DNA of 33,261 nucleotides from Herpetosiphonaceae bacterium. Lineage in GTDB: Bacteria > Chloroflexota > Chloroflexia > Chloroflexales > Kallotenuaceae. How positions within the stretch are numbered: the first letter of the stretch is position 1; each line of letters starts with the position of its first letter. The translations under genes and the position numbers were made by a program. The notes below the pieces were generated by a model. The model was given only the letters and a program-made list of their open reading frames with translations, made no database searches and was not told the DNA's origin. The stretch is from NCBI GenBank assembly GCA_036374795.1, contig DASUTC010000152.1:1-33261 (forward strand), written 5' to 3'. Of the stretch, positions 7,498-15,554 are shown piece after piece.

Positions 7498-8934
7498 ATG
7501 ATTCACCCGCAGGTACAGCCATTCCCCGCCGATTTCCTATGGGGCGCGGCCTCTGCCGCATACCAGGTCGAAGGGGCGTGGAATGCCGATGGAAAAGGAC
7601 TATCGGTGTGGGACGTGTTTACGAAAATCCCAGGAACAACATTCAAGGGCTCGAATGGCGACGTGGCTGTGGATCATTATCATCGGTATCAAGAAGATGT
7701 TGCGTTAATGGCGGAGATGGGCTTGAAAGCCTATCGCTTTTCCGTCAGCTGGCCCAGGATCTATCCGAACGGCAAAGGATCGATCAATGAGGCCGGCGTA
7801 CGGTTCTATGATCGGCTGATCGACGAGCTGCTCGCGTATCAGATCGAGCCGATCCTCACGCTGTATCATTGGGACGTACCACAGGCGTTAGTGGAGGCGT
7901 ACGGTGCCTGGGAGTCTCGACAGATTATTGAAGATTTCAGCAATTATTGCACGACGTTGTATACGTATTTTGGTGATCGAGTAAAATATTGGATCACCTT
8001 AAATGAACAGAATTATAACTTGACGCATGGGTTTCTCACGGCGATGCACCCACCGGGTGTCAAGGATAGAAAGCGATTCTATGAGGCCAATCATATTGCG
8101 TTTTTAGCAAACGCAAAAGCCATCGAATCGTTTCGGGCGTATGTGCCTGATGGAAAGATCGGGCCGAGCTTTGCCTACTCGCCGGCCTATCCGCTCACCA
8201 GCCAGCCACAGGATATACTGGCGTTTGAGCATGCCGAAGAATGTACCAACAACTGGTGGCTCGACGTGTACTGCTGGGGAACATACCCGCAGATCGCCTT
8301 CCAGTATGTACAGGAGCAGGGATGGGCTCCGACGATCCAGGCGGGCGATGCGGAACTACTCCAAAACGGGACGCCCGACTTTGTCGGCGTCAATTACTAT
8401 CAGACCACGACCTATGAGTTCAATCCAATCGGCGGCGTGTCAGAAGGCGCCATGAATACGACGGGTCAAAAAGGAAGCGGGCAGGAGACAGGGATACCAG
8501 GCGTCTACAAGACAGCGCGCAATCCCTATGTTGAAACGTCAAACTGGGATTGGGCCATCGATCCGATCGGCCTGCGCGTCGGGCTTCGTCGGATAACCAG
8601 TCGCTATCGCCTGCCGATCCTCATTACGGAAAATGGCCTCGGTGAGTTCGACGTGCTGGAGGCGCATGATACCGTGAACGATGCGTATCGGATCGCCTAT
8701 CTTCGCGCCCATATCGAGCAATGTAAACACGCGATCCAGGATGGCGTTCCGCTGCTCGGCTATTGTGCCTGGTCGTTTACGGATGTGTTAAGCTGGCTCA
8801 ACGGCTACCAGAAGCGCTACGGATTTGTGTATGTCGATCGTGATGAAACCGATCCGCGAGATTTGAGACGGATCAAGAAAGCAAGCTTCTATTGGTATCA
8901 CGATGTTATTAAAGCGAACGGCGACACGCTGTAG
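7498..8934 (+). CDS. GH1 6-phospho-beta-glucosidase
   Basis: A 478-residue cytoplasmic family 1 glycosidase of full length. The acid/base Glu170 lies in ITLNEQN and the nucleophile Glu378 in ITENGLGEF. Ser432, Lys439 and Tyr441 (SWLNGYQKRYG) have the spacing of the phosphate-binding Ser/Lys/Tyr trio of 6-phospho-glycosidases such as LacG, whereas non-phospho GH1 enzymes have an NFEW-type sequence here. It should therefore hydrolyse phosphorylated beta-glucosides (cellobiose-6-phosphate or aryl-glucoside-6-phosphate) delivered by a PTS. A phospho-beta-galactosidase is a less likely alternative. AGGAGG ends at 7491; the second of two adjacent ATGs (7498) has the better spacing. The gene uses visibly more A/T-ending codons (TTA, AAT, TAT) than its neighbours, which suggests separate origin. 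Confidence 0.85.
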   Translation: MIHPQVQPFPADFLWGAASAAYQVEGAWNADGKGLSVWDVFTKIPGTTFKGSNGDVAVDHYHRYQEDVALMAEMGLKAYRFSVSWPRIYPNGKGSINEAGVRFYDRLIDELLAYQIEPILTLYHWDVPQALVEAYGAWESRQIIEDFSNYCTTLYTYFGDRVKYWITLNEQNYNLTHGFLTAMHPPGVKDRKRFYEANHIAFLANAKAIESFRAYVPDGKIGPSFAYSPAYPLTSQPQDILAFEHAEECTNNWWLDVYCWGTYPQIAFQYVQEQGWAPTIQAGDAELLQNGTPDFVGVNYYQTTTYEFNPIGGVSEGAMNTTGQKGSGQETGIPGVYKTARNPYVETSNWDWAIDPIGLRVGLRRITSRYRLPILITENGLGEFDVLEAHDTVNDAYRIAYLRAHIEQCKHAIQDGVPLLGYCAWSFTDVLSWLNGYQKRYGFVYVDRDETDPRDLRRIKKASFYWYHDVIKANGDTL

Positions 8935-9032
8935 CGATGCGACCGCGATCAAGCGGTCGGGCGCTGTCTACGTCCTGCGACCAGCGCGCTGGCCCATGCA
9001 GGCGATGACGCTGGAGAAAGGCAAGGGGCGTC

Positions 9033-10649
9033 ATGGAACCGGTCTACGTGTTCGGGCATACCACGCCTGATACCGACAGCATAGGCTCGGCCATTGCCTA
9101 TGCCTATCTGAAAAATCTGCAATCGGCGGGGCACATCCCGGCGCGCCTGGGCGAGATCAATCGCGAGACGCGCTTCGTGCTCGGCACCTTCGGCGTGCCC
9201 GAGCCGGTCTTTTTGCCGCACGTCCATGTTCGCGTTCAGGATGTCATGACGACGCAGGTGATTCGTGCCTCCGCCGAGGCCACAGTGTATGAGGTCGGCA
9301 GATTGATCCACGAGCACGCCGTGCCGGCTATTCCGCTGGTAGATGGAGACGGGCGCGCGCGCGGCGTGGTCACGACGCGCCGATTGGCGCACAGCTACCT
9401 GGAAGAGCTCGAGGTGCAAAGCCTGCGTGATACGGCGACCGAATTAGGCAAGATCGCGCAGACCCTCGCGGCGCGCCTCGTGGTCGGCGCGCCGACCACC
9501 CAGATCAGCGGCAACGTCCTGATTGGCGGGATGAGTCCGGAGTCAATGGTGCAGTATATCGCGCCGGGCGATCTGGTGATTGTGGGCAACCGCGAGCATG
9601 CCCAGGAGGCGGCGCTCACGTCTCAGATCTCCTGCCTCGTCGTGACCGGCGGCTTCGAGCCGTCGCCGCGCATCCACCACCTGGCCCAGGAGCGGGGCGC
9701 CGGGCTGATCGTGACGCCCCACGACACCTTTGCTGCCGCACGGCTGATCAATCTGAGCGTACCCGCCCGGCGGCTCCTCGACGACAGGGTGCTGACCATC
9801 AGCCCCGAGAGCCTGATCGATGATGTCACGCAAGACCTGCTGGAGTCCGATCTCGCGCTCGCGCTCGTCAACGATCCCAGCGGGCGGCTCGTGGGCGTCG
9901 TCACGAAGCGCGATCTGGTAGCCCGTCGCCGCCGCCGGGTGATCCTGGTCGACCACTCGGAGCGGAGTCAGTCCGCCGCCGGCATCGAGCAGGCCGACAT
10001 CCTGGAGATTGTGGATCACCACCGGCTGGGCGGCCTGGAGACGAGCAGCCCGATCCTGGCCGTGATCGCGCCGGTTGGCAGCACGGCGACCCTGGTGCTG
10101 CGCCAGTATCGAGCGGCTGGGGTGGTCCCGCCGTGGGAGATGGGCGGCGTGCTGCTGGCGGCGATTCTCTCCGATACGATGCTCCTGAAGTCGCCGACGA
10201 CGACCCCCGAAGATGTCGCCGCCGTCGAGTATCTGGGGACGGTGCTGGGGGAAGACCCGCTGGCATTCGGCAGCCGCATGTACAACGCCAAGTTCGATAT
10301 TGCCAGCCTGACGCCCGACGAGCTTGCGACCAGCGACCTGAAAACGTTTGTCTTCGGGAAGGCGAAGGTAGGCATCGGGCAGGTGGAGGTGGGCGACAAA
10401 GCGGTGATCCTGGTGCGCAAAACGGAGATCCTCGCGGCGATGGCGCGGCACCAGACCGCACACGGCTTTGACCTCCTGCTCCTGATGGTCACGGATATTA
10501 GCCACGGCGGCACTCACCTGCTGGCCGTGGGTCACACCCGCGCTGTGGAGCGGGCGTTTGGTCTGCCATTGCAGGACCACGCGGTCTACCTGGCGGGCGT
10601 GCTGTCGCGGAAGAAGCAGGTGGTGCCGCCCCTGGCAGGCGCCTTCTAG
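9033..10649 (+). CDS. ppaC: Family II (DHH) inorganic pyrophosphatase with CBS-DRTGG-CBS regulatory insert
   Basis: A 538-residue cytoplasmic metal-dependent pyrophosphatase that hydrolyses PPi to phosphate. The N-terminal lobe starts with GHTTPDTDSIGSA (residues 8-20), the metal-binding motif. It is split by an insert of about 240 residues: a CBS domain (about 69-125), a DRTGG domain (about 135-235) and a second CBS domain (about 245-300). The catalytic domain resumes with VDHSE (Asp307-His308) and the DHH signature Asp328-His329-His330. Next comes SDTMLLKSPTTT, and the C-terminal DHHA2 lobe ends in SRKKQVVPPL. In this family CBS domains bind adenine nucleotides, inhibiting with AMP or ADP and often activating with ATP or diadenosine polyphosphates. 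The conserved Asn of DHNE is Ser309 here. It lies 98 bp after the GH1 gene, perhaps co-transcribed. Confidence 0.9.
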   Translation: MEPVYVFGHTTPDTDSIGSAIAYAYLKNLQSAGHIPARLGEINRETRFVLGTFGVPEPVFLPHVHVRVQDVMTTQVIRASAEATVYEVGRLIHEHAVPAIPLVDGDGRARGVVTTRRLAHSYLEELEVQSLRDTATELGKIAQTLAARLVVGAPTTQISGNVLIGGMSPESMVQYIAPGDLVIVGNREHAQEAALTSQISCLVVTGGFEPSPRIHHLAQERGAGLIVTPHDTFAAARLINLSVPARRLLDDRVLTISPESLIDDVTQDLLESDLALALVNDPSGRLVGVVTKRDLVARRRRRVILVDHSERSQSAAGIEQADILEIVDHHRLGGLETSSPILAVIAPVGSTATLVLRQYRAAGVVPPWEMGGVLLAAILSDTMLLKSPTTTPEDVAAVEYLGTVLGEDPLAFGSRMYNAKFDIASLTPDELATSDLKTFVFGKAKVGIGQVEVGDKAVILVRKTEILAAMARHQTAHGFDLLLLMVTDISHGGTHLLAVGHTRAVERAFGLPLQDHAVYLAGVLSRKKQVVPPLAGAF

Positions 10650-10700
10650 CGGGCGTGGGCATCATCACGCTGCCGCCACCGAACAGCCAGAGAGAAGCGT

Positions 10701-11774
10701 ATGCACAAAGACTCACGACTCCTGCGCATTGGTGTGTTGGGCGCAGGCCCGATCGCGCAGGCCGGACACTTCGAGGCGGTCCGCAAAGCGCGCAACGCCG
10801 ACCTCTACGCCATCTGCGACGCAGCCGAGGACCTTCTGGCGAGCATGGCCGCGACTCACGGGCCGCGCGTGACCTACCGCGACTATGACGCGATGCTGGC
10901 CGACCCGCAGGTCGAGGCGGTCGTCCTCGCCACCGCCGACCAGTTTCACGTACCGCTGGCACGGAAGGCCATCGCCGCCGGCAAGCATGTGCTGGTCGAA
11001 AAGCCGCTTGGGGTCACGGTCGAGGAGTGTGAGGCGCTGCGCGCGTCGCTCGCGGCGCGCGGCCTGGTGCTCCAGGTCGGCAACAATCGGCGCTTCGATC
11101 CCGGCGTGGCCTTTGCGCGCCGGTTCATCCAGGAGCGGCTCGGCCAGCGCCTGGCGTTCAAAGCCTGGTACTACGACTCGGTCTACCGCTACACGATGAC
11201 CGACAATCTCCAGCCGATCGTGCAGACCAGCGCCCAGGCGCGACGTCCGGCGGGTAGCCCAAAGGCCGATAAGCGGCGCTACTTCATGCTCACCCACGGC
11301 AGCCACCTCGTCGACACGACGCGCCTGCTGGGCGGCGAGATTGTGCGCGTGCAGGCGCGGCTGGTGGAGCGCTTCGATTCCTACTGCTGGTTTGTGGCCG
11401 TGGATTTTGCCGACGGCAGCGTAGGGCACATCGACCTGATCGTTCCGGTGCGCGGCGACTTTGAGGAAGGCTTCCAGATCTACGGCGAGCACGGCAGCGT
11501 CACGGGCAAGCTGCCGCTCACGTGGTATCGCAAGTCGAGCAGCGTGGAGTGCTTCTCCACCGCCGACCGCCAGTATCATCGCCCGCTCGGCGAGGACGCC
11601 CACACCTACAAGCTCCAGATCGAAGGCTTTGCGGAGACGATCCTCACGGGAGCGCCGCAACAGGGCGCCACGATCGACGATGGCATTGCGGCGCTGCGCG
11701 CGCTGGTCGCGATTGCGCGCTCGGTCGAGACGGGCGATGCGGTGGCCCTGGCCGATGTGCGCGGCAGCGTGTAG
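10701..11774 (+). CDS. Gfo/Idh/MocA family NAD(P)-dependent oxidoreductase
   Basis: A 357-residue soluble dehydrogenase-like protein. The N-terminal Rossmann domain carries IGVLGAGPIAQAGHF (about 9-23), and the family signature Glu100-Lys101-Pro102 (VEKPLGV) contains the usual catalytic lysine. The C-terminal alpha/beta domain includes LTHGSHLVDTTRLLGGE, where the conserved histidine helix of this family lies. Members oxidise or epimerise sugars, inositols or sugar acids at a hydroxyl carbon, and the exact substrate cannot be read from sequence. AGAGA just upstream is a modest ribosome binding site. The next gene, a sugar-phosphate isomerase-like protein, starts 10 bp after its stop. This pairing is typical of inositol or uncommon sugar catabolism. 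Confidence 0.87.
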   Translation: MHKDSRLLRIGVLGAGPIAQAGHFEAVRKARNADLYAICDAAEDLLASMAATHGPRVTYRDYDAMLADPQVEAVVLATADQFHVPLARKAIAAGKHVLVEKPLGVTVEECEALRASLAARGLVLQVGNNRRFDPGVAFARRFIQERLGQRLAFKAWYYDSVYRYTMTDNLQPIVQTSAQARRPAGSPKADKRRYFMLTHGSHLVDTTRLLGGEIVRVQARLVERFDSYCWFVAVDFADGSVGHIDLIVPVRGDFEEGFQIYGEHGSVTGKLPLTWYRKSSSVECFSTADRQYHRPLGEDAHTYKLQIEGFAETILTGAPQQGATIDDGIAALRALVAIARSVETGDAVALADVRGSV

Positions 11775-11784
11775 GGAGACGAGT

Positions 11785-12642
11785 ATGCAGATCGGTATCT
11801 TTGCCAGGACCTTTGCCCGACCGACGCTCGGCGAAACGCTCGACGCGGTGGTCGCCCACGGCATCCGCTGCGTGCAGTTCAATATGGCCTGCGCTGGCGG
11901 GCCGAGCATGCCCGCGCAGATCGATGCCGCGCTGAGCGCCGAGATTCGTCGCGCGATCGACGTGCAGCAGCTTCACATGGCGGCGGTGTCGGGCACCTTC
12001 AACATGATCCACCCGGATCTGCGGCGGCGGCAGGACGGGCTCGCGCGCCTGCGGACCCTTGTGGCCGCCTGTCACGATCTGGGCACCTCCGTGATCACGC
12101 TCTCGACCGGCACGCGCGACCCCGACGATCTGTGGCGGCGACATCCGGCGAACGACACGCCCGAGGCCTGGCGCGATCTGCTCGCCGCGCTGAGCGAGGC
12201 GCTGCCCAGTGCTGAGGCGTATCGCGTCACGCTGGCCTTCGAGCCCGAGGTTGCGAACGTCGTCGACTCGGCGGCGAAGGCGCGGCGCCTGCTCGACGAG
12301 CTGCAATCGCCCGCGCTGAAAGTGGTGATGGATGGCGCGAATCTGTTCCATACAGGCGAGCTGCCGCGCATGCGCGAGATCCTCGATACGGCCTTTGCGC
12401 TGCTGGGCGACGACATCGTGCTCGCGCACGCCAAAGATCTCAGCCACGACGGCGACGCAGGCCACGAGGCGGCGGGCACCGGGCTGCTGGACTACGACCA
12501 CTACCTCGCCCTGCTGCGCGGCGTGGGCTTTCGCGGGCCGGTAATTCTCCACGCGCTGGCCGAAGATCAGGTTGCGCAGTGCGTCGCATTTCTTGTCGCA
12601 AAAGGCGTCCCGCTGGCTGCGGCAGGCGGCGCGCCTGCTTGA
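11785..12642 (+). CDS. Sugar phosphate isomerase/epimerase family TIM barrel
   Basis: A 285-residue AP-endonuclease-2-type TIM barrel of the xylose-isomerase-like superfamily. Metal-site candidates are visible in LAFEPEVAN (Glu), KVVMDGANLFH (Asp) and IVLAHAKDL (His). At the end of the last strand, where many members have a metal-binding glutamate, this protein reads PVILHALAE, a variant that may shift chemistry or selectivity. ATG 11785 is chosen because GGGAG precedes it and the methionine starts the first barrel strand (MQIGIFARTF); the longer frame upstream overlaps the previous gene. It lies 10 bp downstream of the Gfo/Idh/MocA gene, so the two probably act on the same sugar or polyol. 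Substrate unknown. Confidence 0.83.
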   Translation: MQIGIFARTFARPTLGETLDAVVAHGIRCVQFNMACAGGPSMPAQIDAALSAEIRRAIDVQQLHMAAVSGTFNMIHPDLRRRQDGLARLRTLVAACHDLGTSVITLSTGTRDPDDLWRRHPANDTPEAWRDLLAALSEALPSAEAYRVTLAFEPEVANVVDSAAKARRLLDELQSPALKVVMDGANLFHTGELPRMREILDTAFALLGDDIVLAHAKDLSHDGDAGHEAAGTGLLDYDHYLALLRGVGFRGPVILHALAEDQVAQCVAFLVAKGVPLAAAGGAPA

Positions 12643-12652
12643 GACATGACGG

Positions 12653-12820
12653 ATGTGCCGTCCATATTCGGTGAAGGAGCGCCTGCCGGTCGGGCTGCTG
12701 CTCAAAGCGGTCGCCCACGCATTGACCGACGTGCCGGATCTGAACCGCTGCTGGATCGACGACCGGCACCAGCCGCAGGAGGCGATCCATATCGGCGCAG
12801 CGCTGCGGACCTCGCTGTGA
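12653..12820 (+). pseudogene. Fragment of a 2-oxoacid dehydrogenase E2 (acyltransferase) catalytic domain
   Basis: A 55-codon frame contains [20 protein letters not shown] followed by [18 protein letters not shown]. This is the central part of the E2 chloramphenicol-acetyltransferase-like domain, usually of the form VTLTDLLVKAVALALRE.PELN...DD......VNIGIAV. A normal catalytic domain is about 230 residues and carries a C-terminal HxxxDG active site; neither that nor a lipoyl domain is present. The frame stops just where the family continues with a glycine-rich turn. It is best seen as a leftover of a deleted gene, in line with the preceding operon. Whether it is expressed cannot be judged. Confidence 0.55.
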
Positions 12821-12907
12821 CAGCGTGCTGGAGGTGCCCGCGCCACCGCCGAGTCAGCCAGCACCAGCCGCCACGCCACCGGGATTCGCCGCAGGGATGA
12901 CACGTTG

Positions 12908-14599
12908 CTACGCGAGACGGTACACCCGCGCCTCCCAGGGCCGGAGCGTCAGCAGGTGAATATCCTCGGCGGGATCGACGGCGTAGTTGCTGATCAGCAG
13001 CTCCGTGGCGGCAACCGGGATGTGCGTGGGGAGCGCGAAGACGGGCGTATCCGCAGTGAAGTTCAGCATAATGAGCAGGCGATCGTCCGCCAGGGTTCGG
13101 GTGAAGGCATAGATTTGCTCGTGCGCATCGAGGATGAGGTCGTAGCGACCATAGACGATGATCGGATTCTCTTTGCGCAGCCGGATCAGGTGTTGGTAGT
13201 AGTGAAAGACCGAGTCGGGATCGGCCAGCGCCTGTTGAACGTTAATCTCCTGATAGTTTGGGTTGACCTTGATCCAGGGAGTACCGGTCGTGAAGCCAGC
13301 ATGCTCCGTAGCATCCCACTGCACGGGCGTCCGGGCGTTGTCGCGGCTCTTGGCGTGGATCATCGCCATGACGACCTGGCGGTCAAGGCCTTTGTCCTCG
13401 ACGTACTCCCGGTACATGTTCACGGTTTCGATGTCGCGGTAGTCTTCGATGGAGTCGAACCTGATATTGGTCATGCCGAGCTCTTCACCCTGGTAAATGT
13501 AGGGCGTACCCTGGAGCATGTGCAGAAAGGTCGCAAGCAGTTTCGCTGACTCGACGCGGTACTGACCGTCATCGCCGAAGCGCGAAACCGGGCGTGGCTG
13601 ATCGTGGTTCGACAGGTACAGGCTATTCCAGCCTCCCTGTTCGAGATCCCGCTGCCACCGCGTGATCGAGCGCTTCAGGTCCCCAAGATCCAGGGCCTTG
13701 AACGCCCACTTGCCCAGCGTGCGGCTGCTTTCGATGTCGAGCTCCATGTGCTCGAACTGGAACAGCATGTTGAGATGCCCGGCCTCCTCGTGGGTGATAT
13801 CGATGGCATGCTCGGTGGTAGTCATCGGCATCTCGCCCACGGTCATGATGTCGTACCTGGAGAGGACCTGCTGCTTCATCTCTCCAAGGAACTCCAGGAG
13901 CCGTGGCCCATGAATGAAATACTGACCGCCCCACTGGTAGCGGTCGCCGGTGGCGATCGGCGCATCCGGCAGCCCCGGCACTTTCGAGATCATGTTAATG
14001 ACGTCCATGCGGAAGCCGTCGATGCCCTTGTCCAGCCACCAGGTCATCATGTTATACACGGCCTGCCGGACCACAGGGTTCTCCCAGTTGAGGTCCGGCT
14101 GCTTCCTGGAGAACAGGTGCAGGTAATATTCACCCGTCGCAGCATCGTACTCCCAGGCCGAGCCACCGAAGAAGGACGCCCAGTTGTTGGGCTCGCGGCC
14201 ATCCTTGCCGGGACGCCAGATGTAGTAATCGCGGTAGGGGTTGTCGGTGGAGCTGCGCGACTCGACGAACCAGGGGTGTTCGTCCGAGGTGTGATTGACC
14301 ACCAGATCCATGATCAGCTTGATGCTGCGGCGATGCAGCCCCGCGAGCAACTCCTCCCAGTCCGCCATTGTTCCGAACTCGTCCATAATGGCCTGATAGT
14401 CGCTGATGTCGTAGCCATTGTCGTCATTGGGCGACCTGTACACGGGCGACAGCCAGACGACATCAACGCCGAGATCCTGGAGATAGTCCAGCTTCTGGAT
14501 GATCCCGCGCAGGTCGCCGATGCCATCGCTATTGCTGTCGTAAAAGCTACGGGGATAGATTTGATACACGACGCTCGCTTTCCACCATGATTTCTGCAT
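12908..14599 (-). CDS. malL: Oligo-1,6-glucosidase (GH13, isomaltase type)
   Basis: A 563-residue cytoplasmic alpha-glucosidase close to Bacillus oligo-1,6-glucosidases throughout. It releases glucose from the non-reducing ends of isomalto-oligosaccharides. The catalytic nucleophile is Asp199 (GFRMDVIN), the acid/base Glu255 (VGEMP) and the transition-state Asp is Asp333 (NHDQP). Val200 follows the nucleophile, the residue linked in this subfamily to alpha-1,6 rather than alpha-1,4 preference. The first 255 residues can be numbered without gaps against the B. cereus enzyme from memory. ATG 14599 is chosen over 22 extra upstream codons because GAAGGAG precedes it and family members start MxKxWWK. 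No signal peptide, so it acts on imported oligosaccharides. A broken dextranase-like gene lies upstream on the same strand. Confidence 0.9.
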   Translation of the reverse strand: MQKSWWKASVVYQIYPRSFYDSNSDGIGDLRGIIQKLDYLQDLGVDVVWLSPVYRSPNDDNGYDISDYQAIMDEFGTMADWEELLAGLHRRSIKLIMDLVVNHTSDEHPWFVESRSSTDNPYRDYYIWRPGKDGREPNNWASFFGGSAWEYDAATGEYYLHLFSRKQPDLNWENPVVRQAVYNMMTWWLDKGIDGFRMDVINMISKVPGLPDAPIATGDRYQWGGQYFIHGPRLLEFLGEMKQQVLSRYDIMTVGEMPMTTTEHAIDITHEEAGHLNMLFQFEHMELDIESSRTLGKWAFKALDLGDLKRSITRWQRDLEQGGWNSLYLSNHDQPRPVSRFGDDGQYRVESAKLLATFLHMLQGTPYIYQGEELGMTNIRFDSIEDYRDIETVNMYREYVEDKGLDRQVVMAMIHAKSRDNARTPVQWDATEHAGFTTGTPWIKVNPNYQEINVQQALADPDSVFHYYQHLIRLRKENPIIVYGRYDLILDAHEQIYAFTRTLADDRLLIMLNFTADTPVFALPTHIPVAATELLISNYAVDPAEDIHLLTLRPWEARVYRLA

Positions 14600-14802
14600 A
14601 CCGCTCGCTCCTTCACGCGCATGGAGGTCTGGAAGCGCAGCACGCTGCTCAGCAGGACCCACCATCCTGCTCGGACTCGTGCGCGCTCATCAACGATCAG
14701 CATCCGATTCGGCTACACTATCACCATCCCTCGCGGTTGATGACACGGCACGCACGTGCCCATACCGCTCGATCAGCTACATGAGCGATCGGTCAGCGTC
14801 GA

Positions 14803-15181
14803 TCACAGGTGGACGACCGCCGCCCCCGGACGCGACTCCACCAGCGTCCAGACGGCACCCGCTGGTCCGTCGGTGCTCGTGGGAACCTCGGTCATGGTGA
14901 CGGCATCTGCGGCGCTCACGACTTGATCCCGCAGCAGGTTCTGGTACCCGACCAGGAAATCGTAGGAGCTGCGCATCGCCGCACGCAGCGACGCGGTCAT
15001 CTGTTCGCCACCCGCACCGCGAAGCGCACGGTTTTGCCTGGATGATATATCGCCTTGTCCGTCTCGACCGCGATCTAACCTGGAGCAGCCGTGGCGCGGC
15101 CAGGCTCGGAGCGTTTGGGACAGCGGCGGCTGCGATGACCAGCGCCATGAAGATGCCGACCAGCTCTTTCCCGATGTGCAT
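14803..15181 (-). pseudogene. Broken secreted protein resembling a GH66 dextranase/cycloisomaltooligosaccharide enzyme
   Basis: Three consecutive frames on the minus strand each give a family-like piece. From ATG 15181, with GGGGGTGA upstream, comes a signal-peptide-like start: charged MHIGKEL, then GIFMALVIAAAAV and an SLAAP cleavage region. After a shift near 15080, best explained by one lost base, a second frame reads IAVETDKAIYHPGKTVRFAV, a typical N-terminal beta-sandwich opening of secreted glucanases. A third frame then reads SLRAAMRSSYDFLVGYQNLL and GAVWTLVESRPGAAVVHL, resembling the region after the catalytic barrel of GH66 proteins. The several hundred residues expected between the last two pieces are missing. 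Together with the neighbouring oligo-1,6-glucosidase this suggests a former dextran-degrading pair. The GH66 name is from memory of motifs. Confidence 0.5.
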
Positions 15182-15554
15182 AGCTCACCCCCTCGTGTTC
15201 CTTCCCTGCCGACGACAGGACGGGATCGGCGAACTTGCAGGGTTGCCCTGATTATAGGCCAAATACGCTCGTGGATCTCGGACAAAAGCGGAGAGAATTC
15301 GGCTACTTCCGGGGAATCGCGCGACCGCCACACCGGGACCGACGTGGAGACGGGACGATCGGAACGGCGTGAGCCAGGGCAGCGCAGGCGATGGCTGGAG
15401 CAGCGGCGACCGGGCTATGTCGGTGGGCGCTGCCACGTGGGTCCGTGCTTGGTGTCACGCCCAACGCTGAAACACCCGACCGAAGTAGGTGCTATCGGCG
15501 GCAGCATGGATGCCGGGCGCGGTCGGAAGATGACTCGTACATACACGTCAGCTT
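15182..15554. other. Gap without recognisable gene
   Basis: This 373-bp stretch lies upstream of the broken secreted-protein gene and ahead of the ketosynthase fragment. No frame on either strand gives recognisable protein, and no tRNA-like or repeat structure was seen. It should hold whatever promoter once served the minus-strand gene at 15181. Confidence 0.45.

Noticed and set aside
8940-8959. 7-bp stem hairpin (CGACCGC) just after the GH1 stop as an intrinsic terminator
   Set aside because: The stem is short and no T-run follows; co-directional genes continue downstream.
11644-12903. Minus-strand open frame of about 419 codons opposite the isomerase gene
   Set aside because: Shadow frame; the plus-strand TIM-barrel protein with a ribosome binding site explains this stretch.
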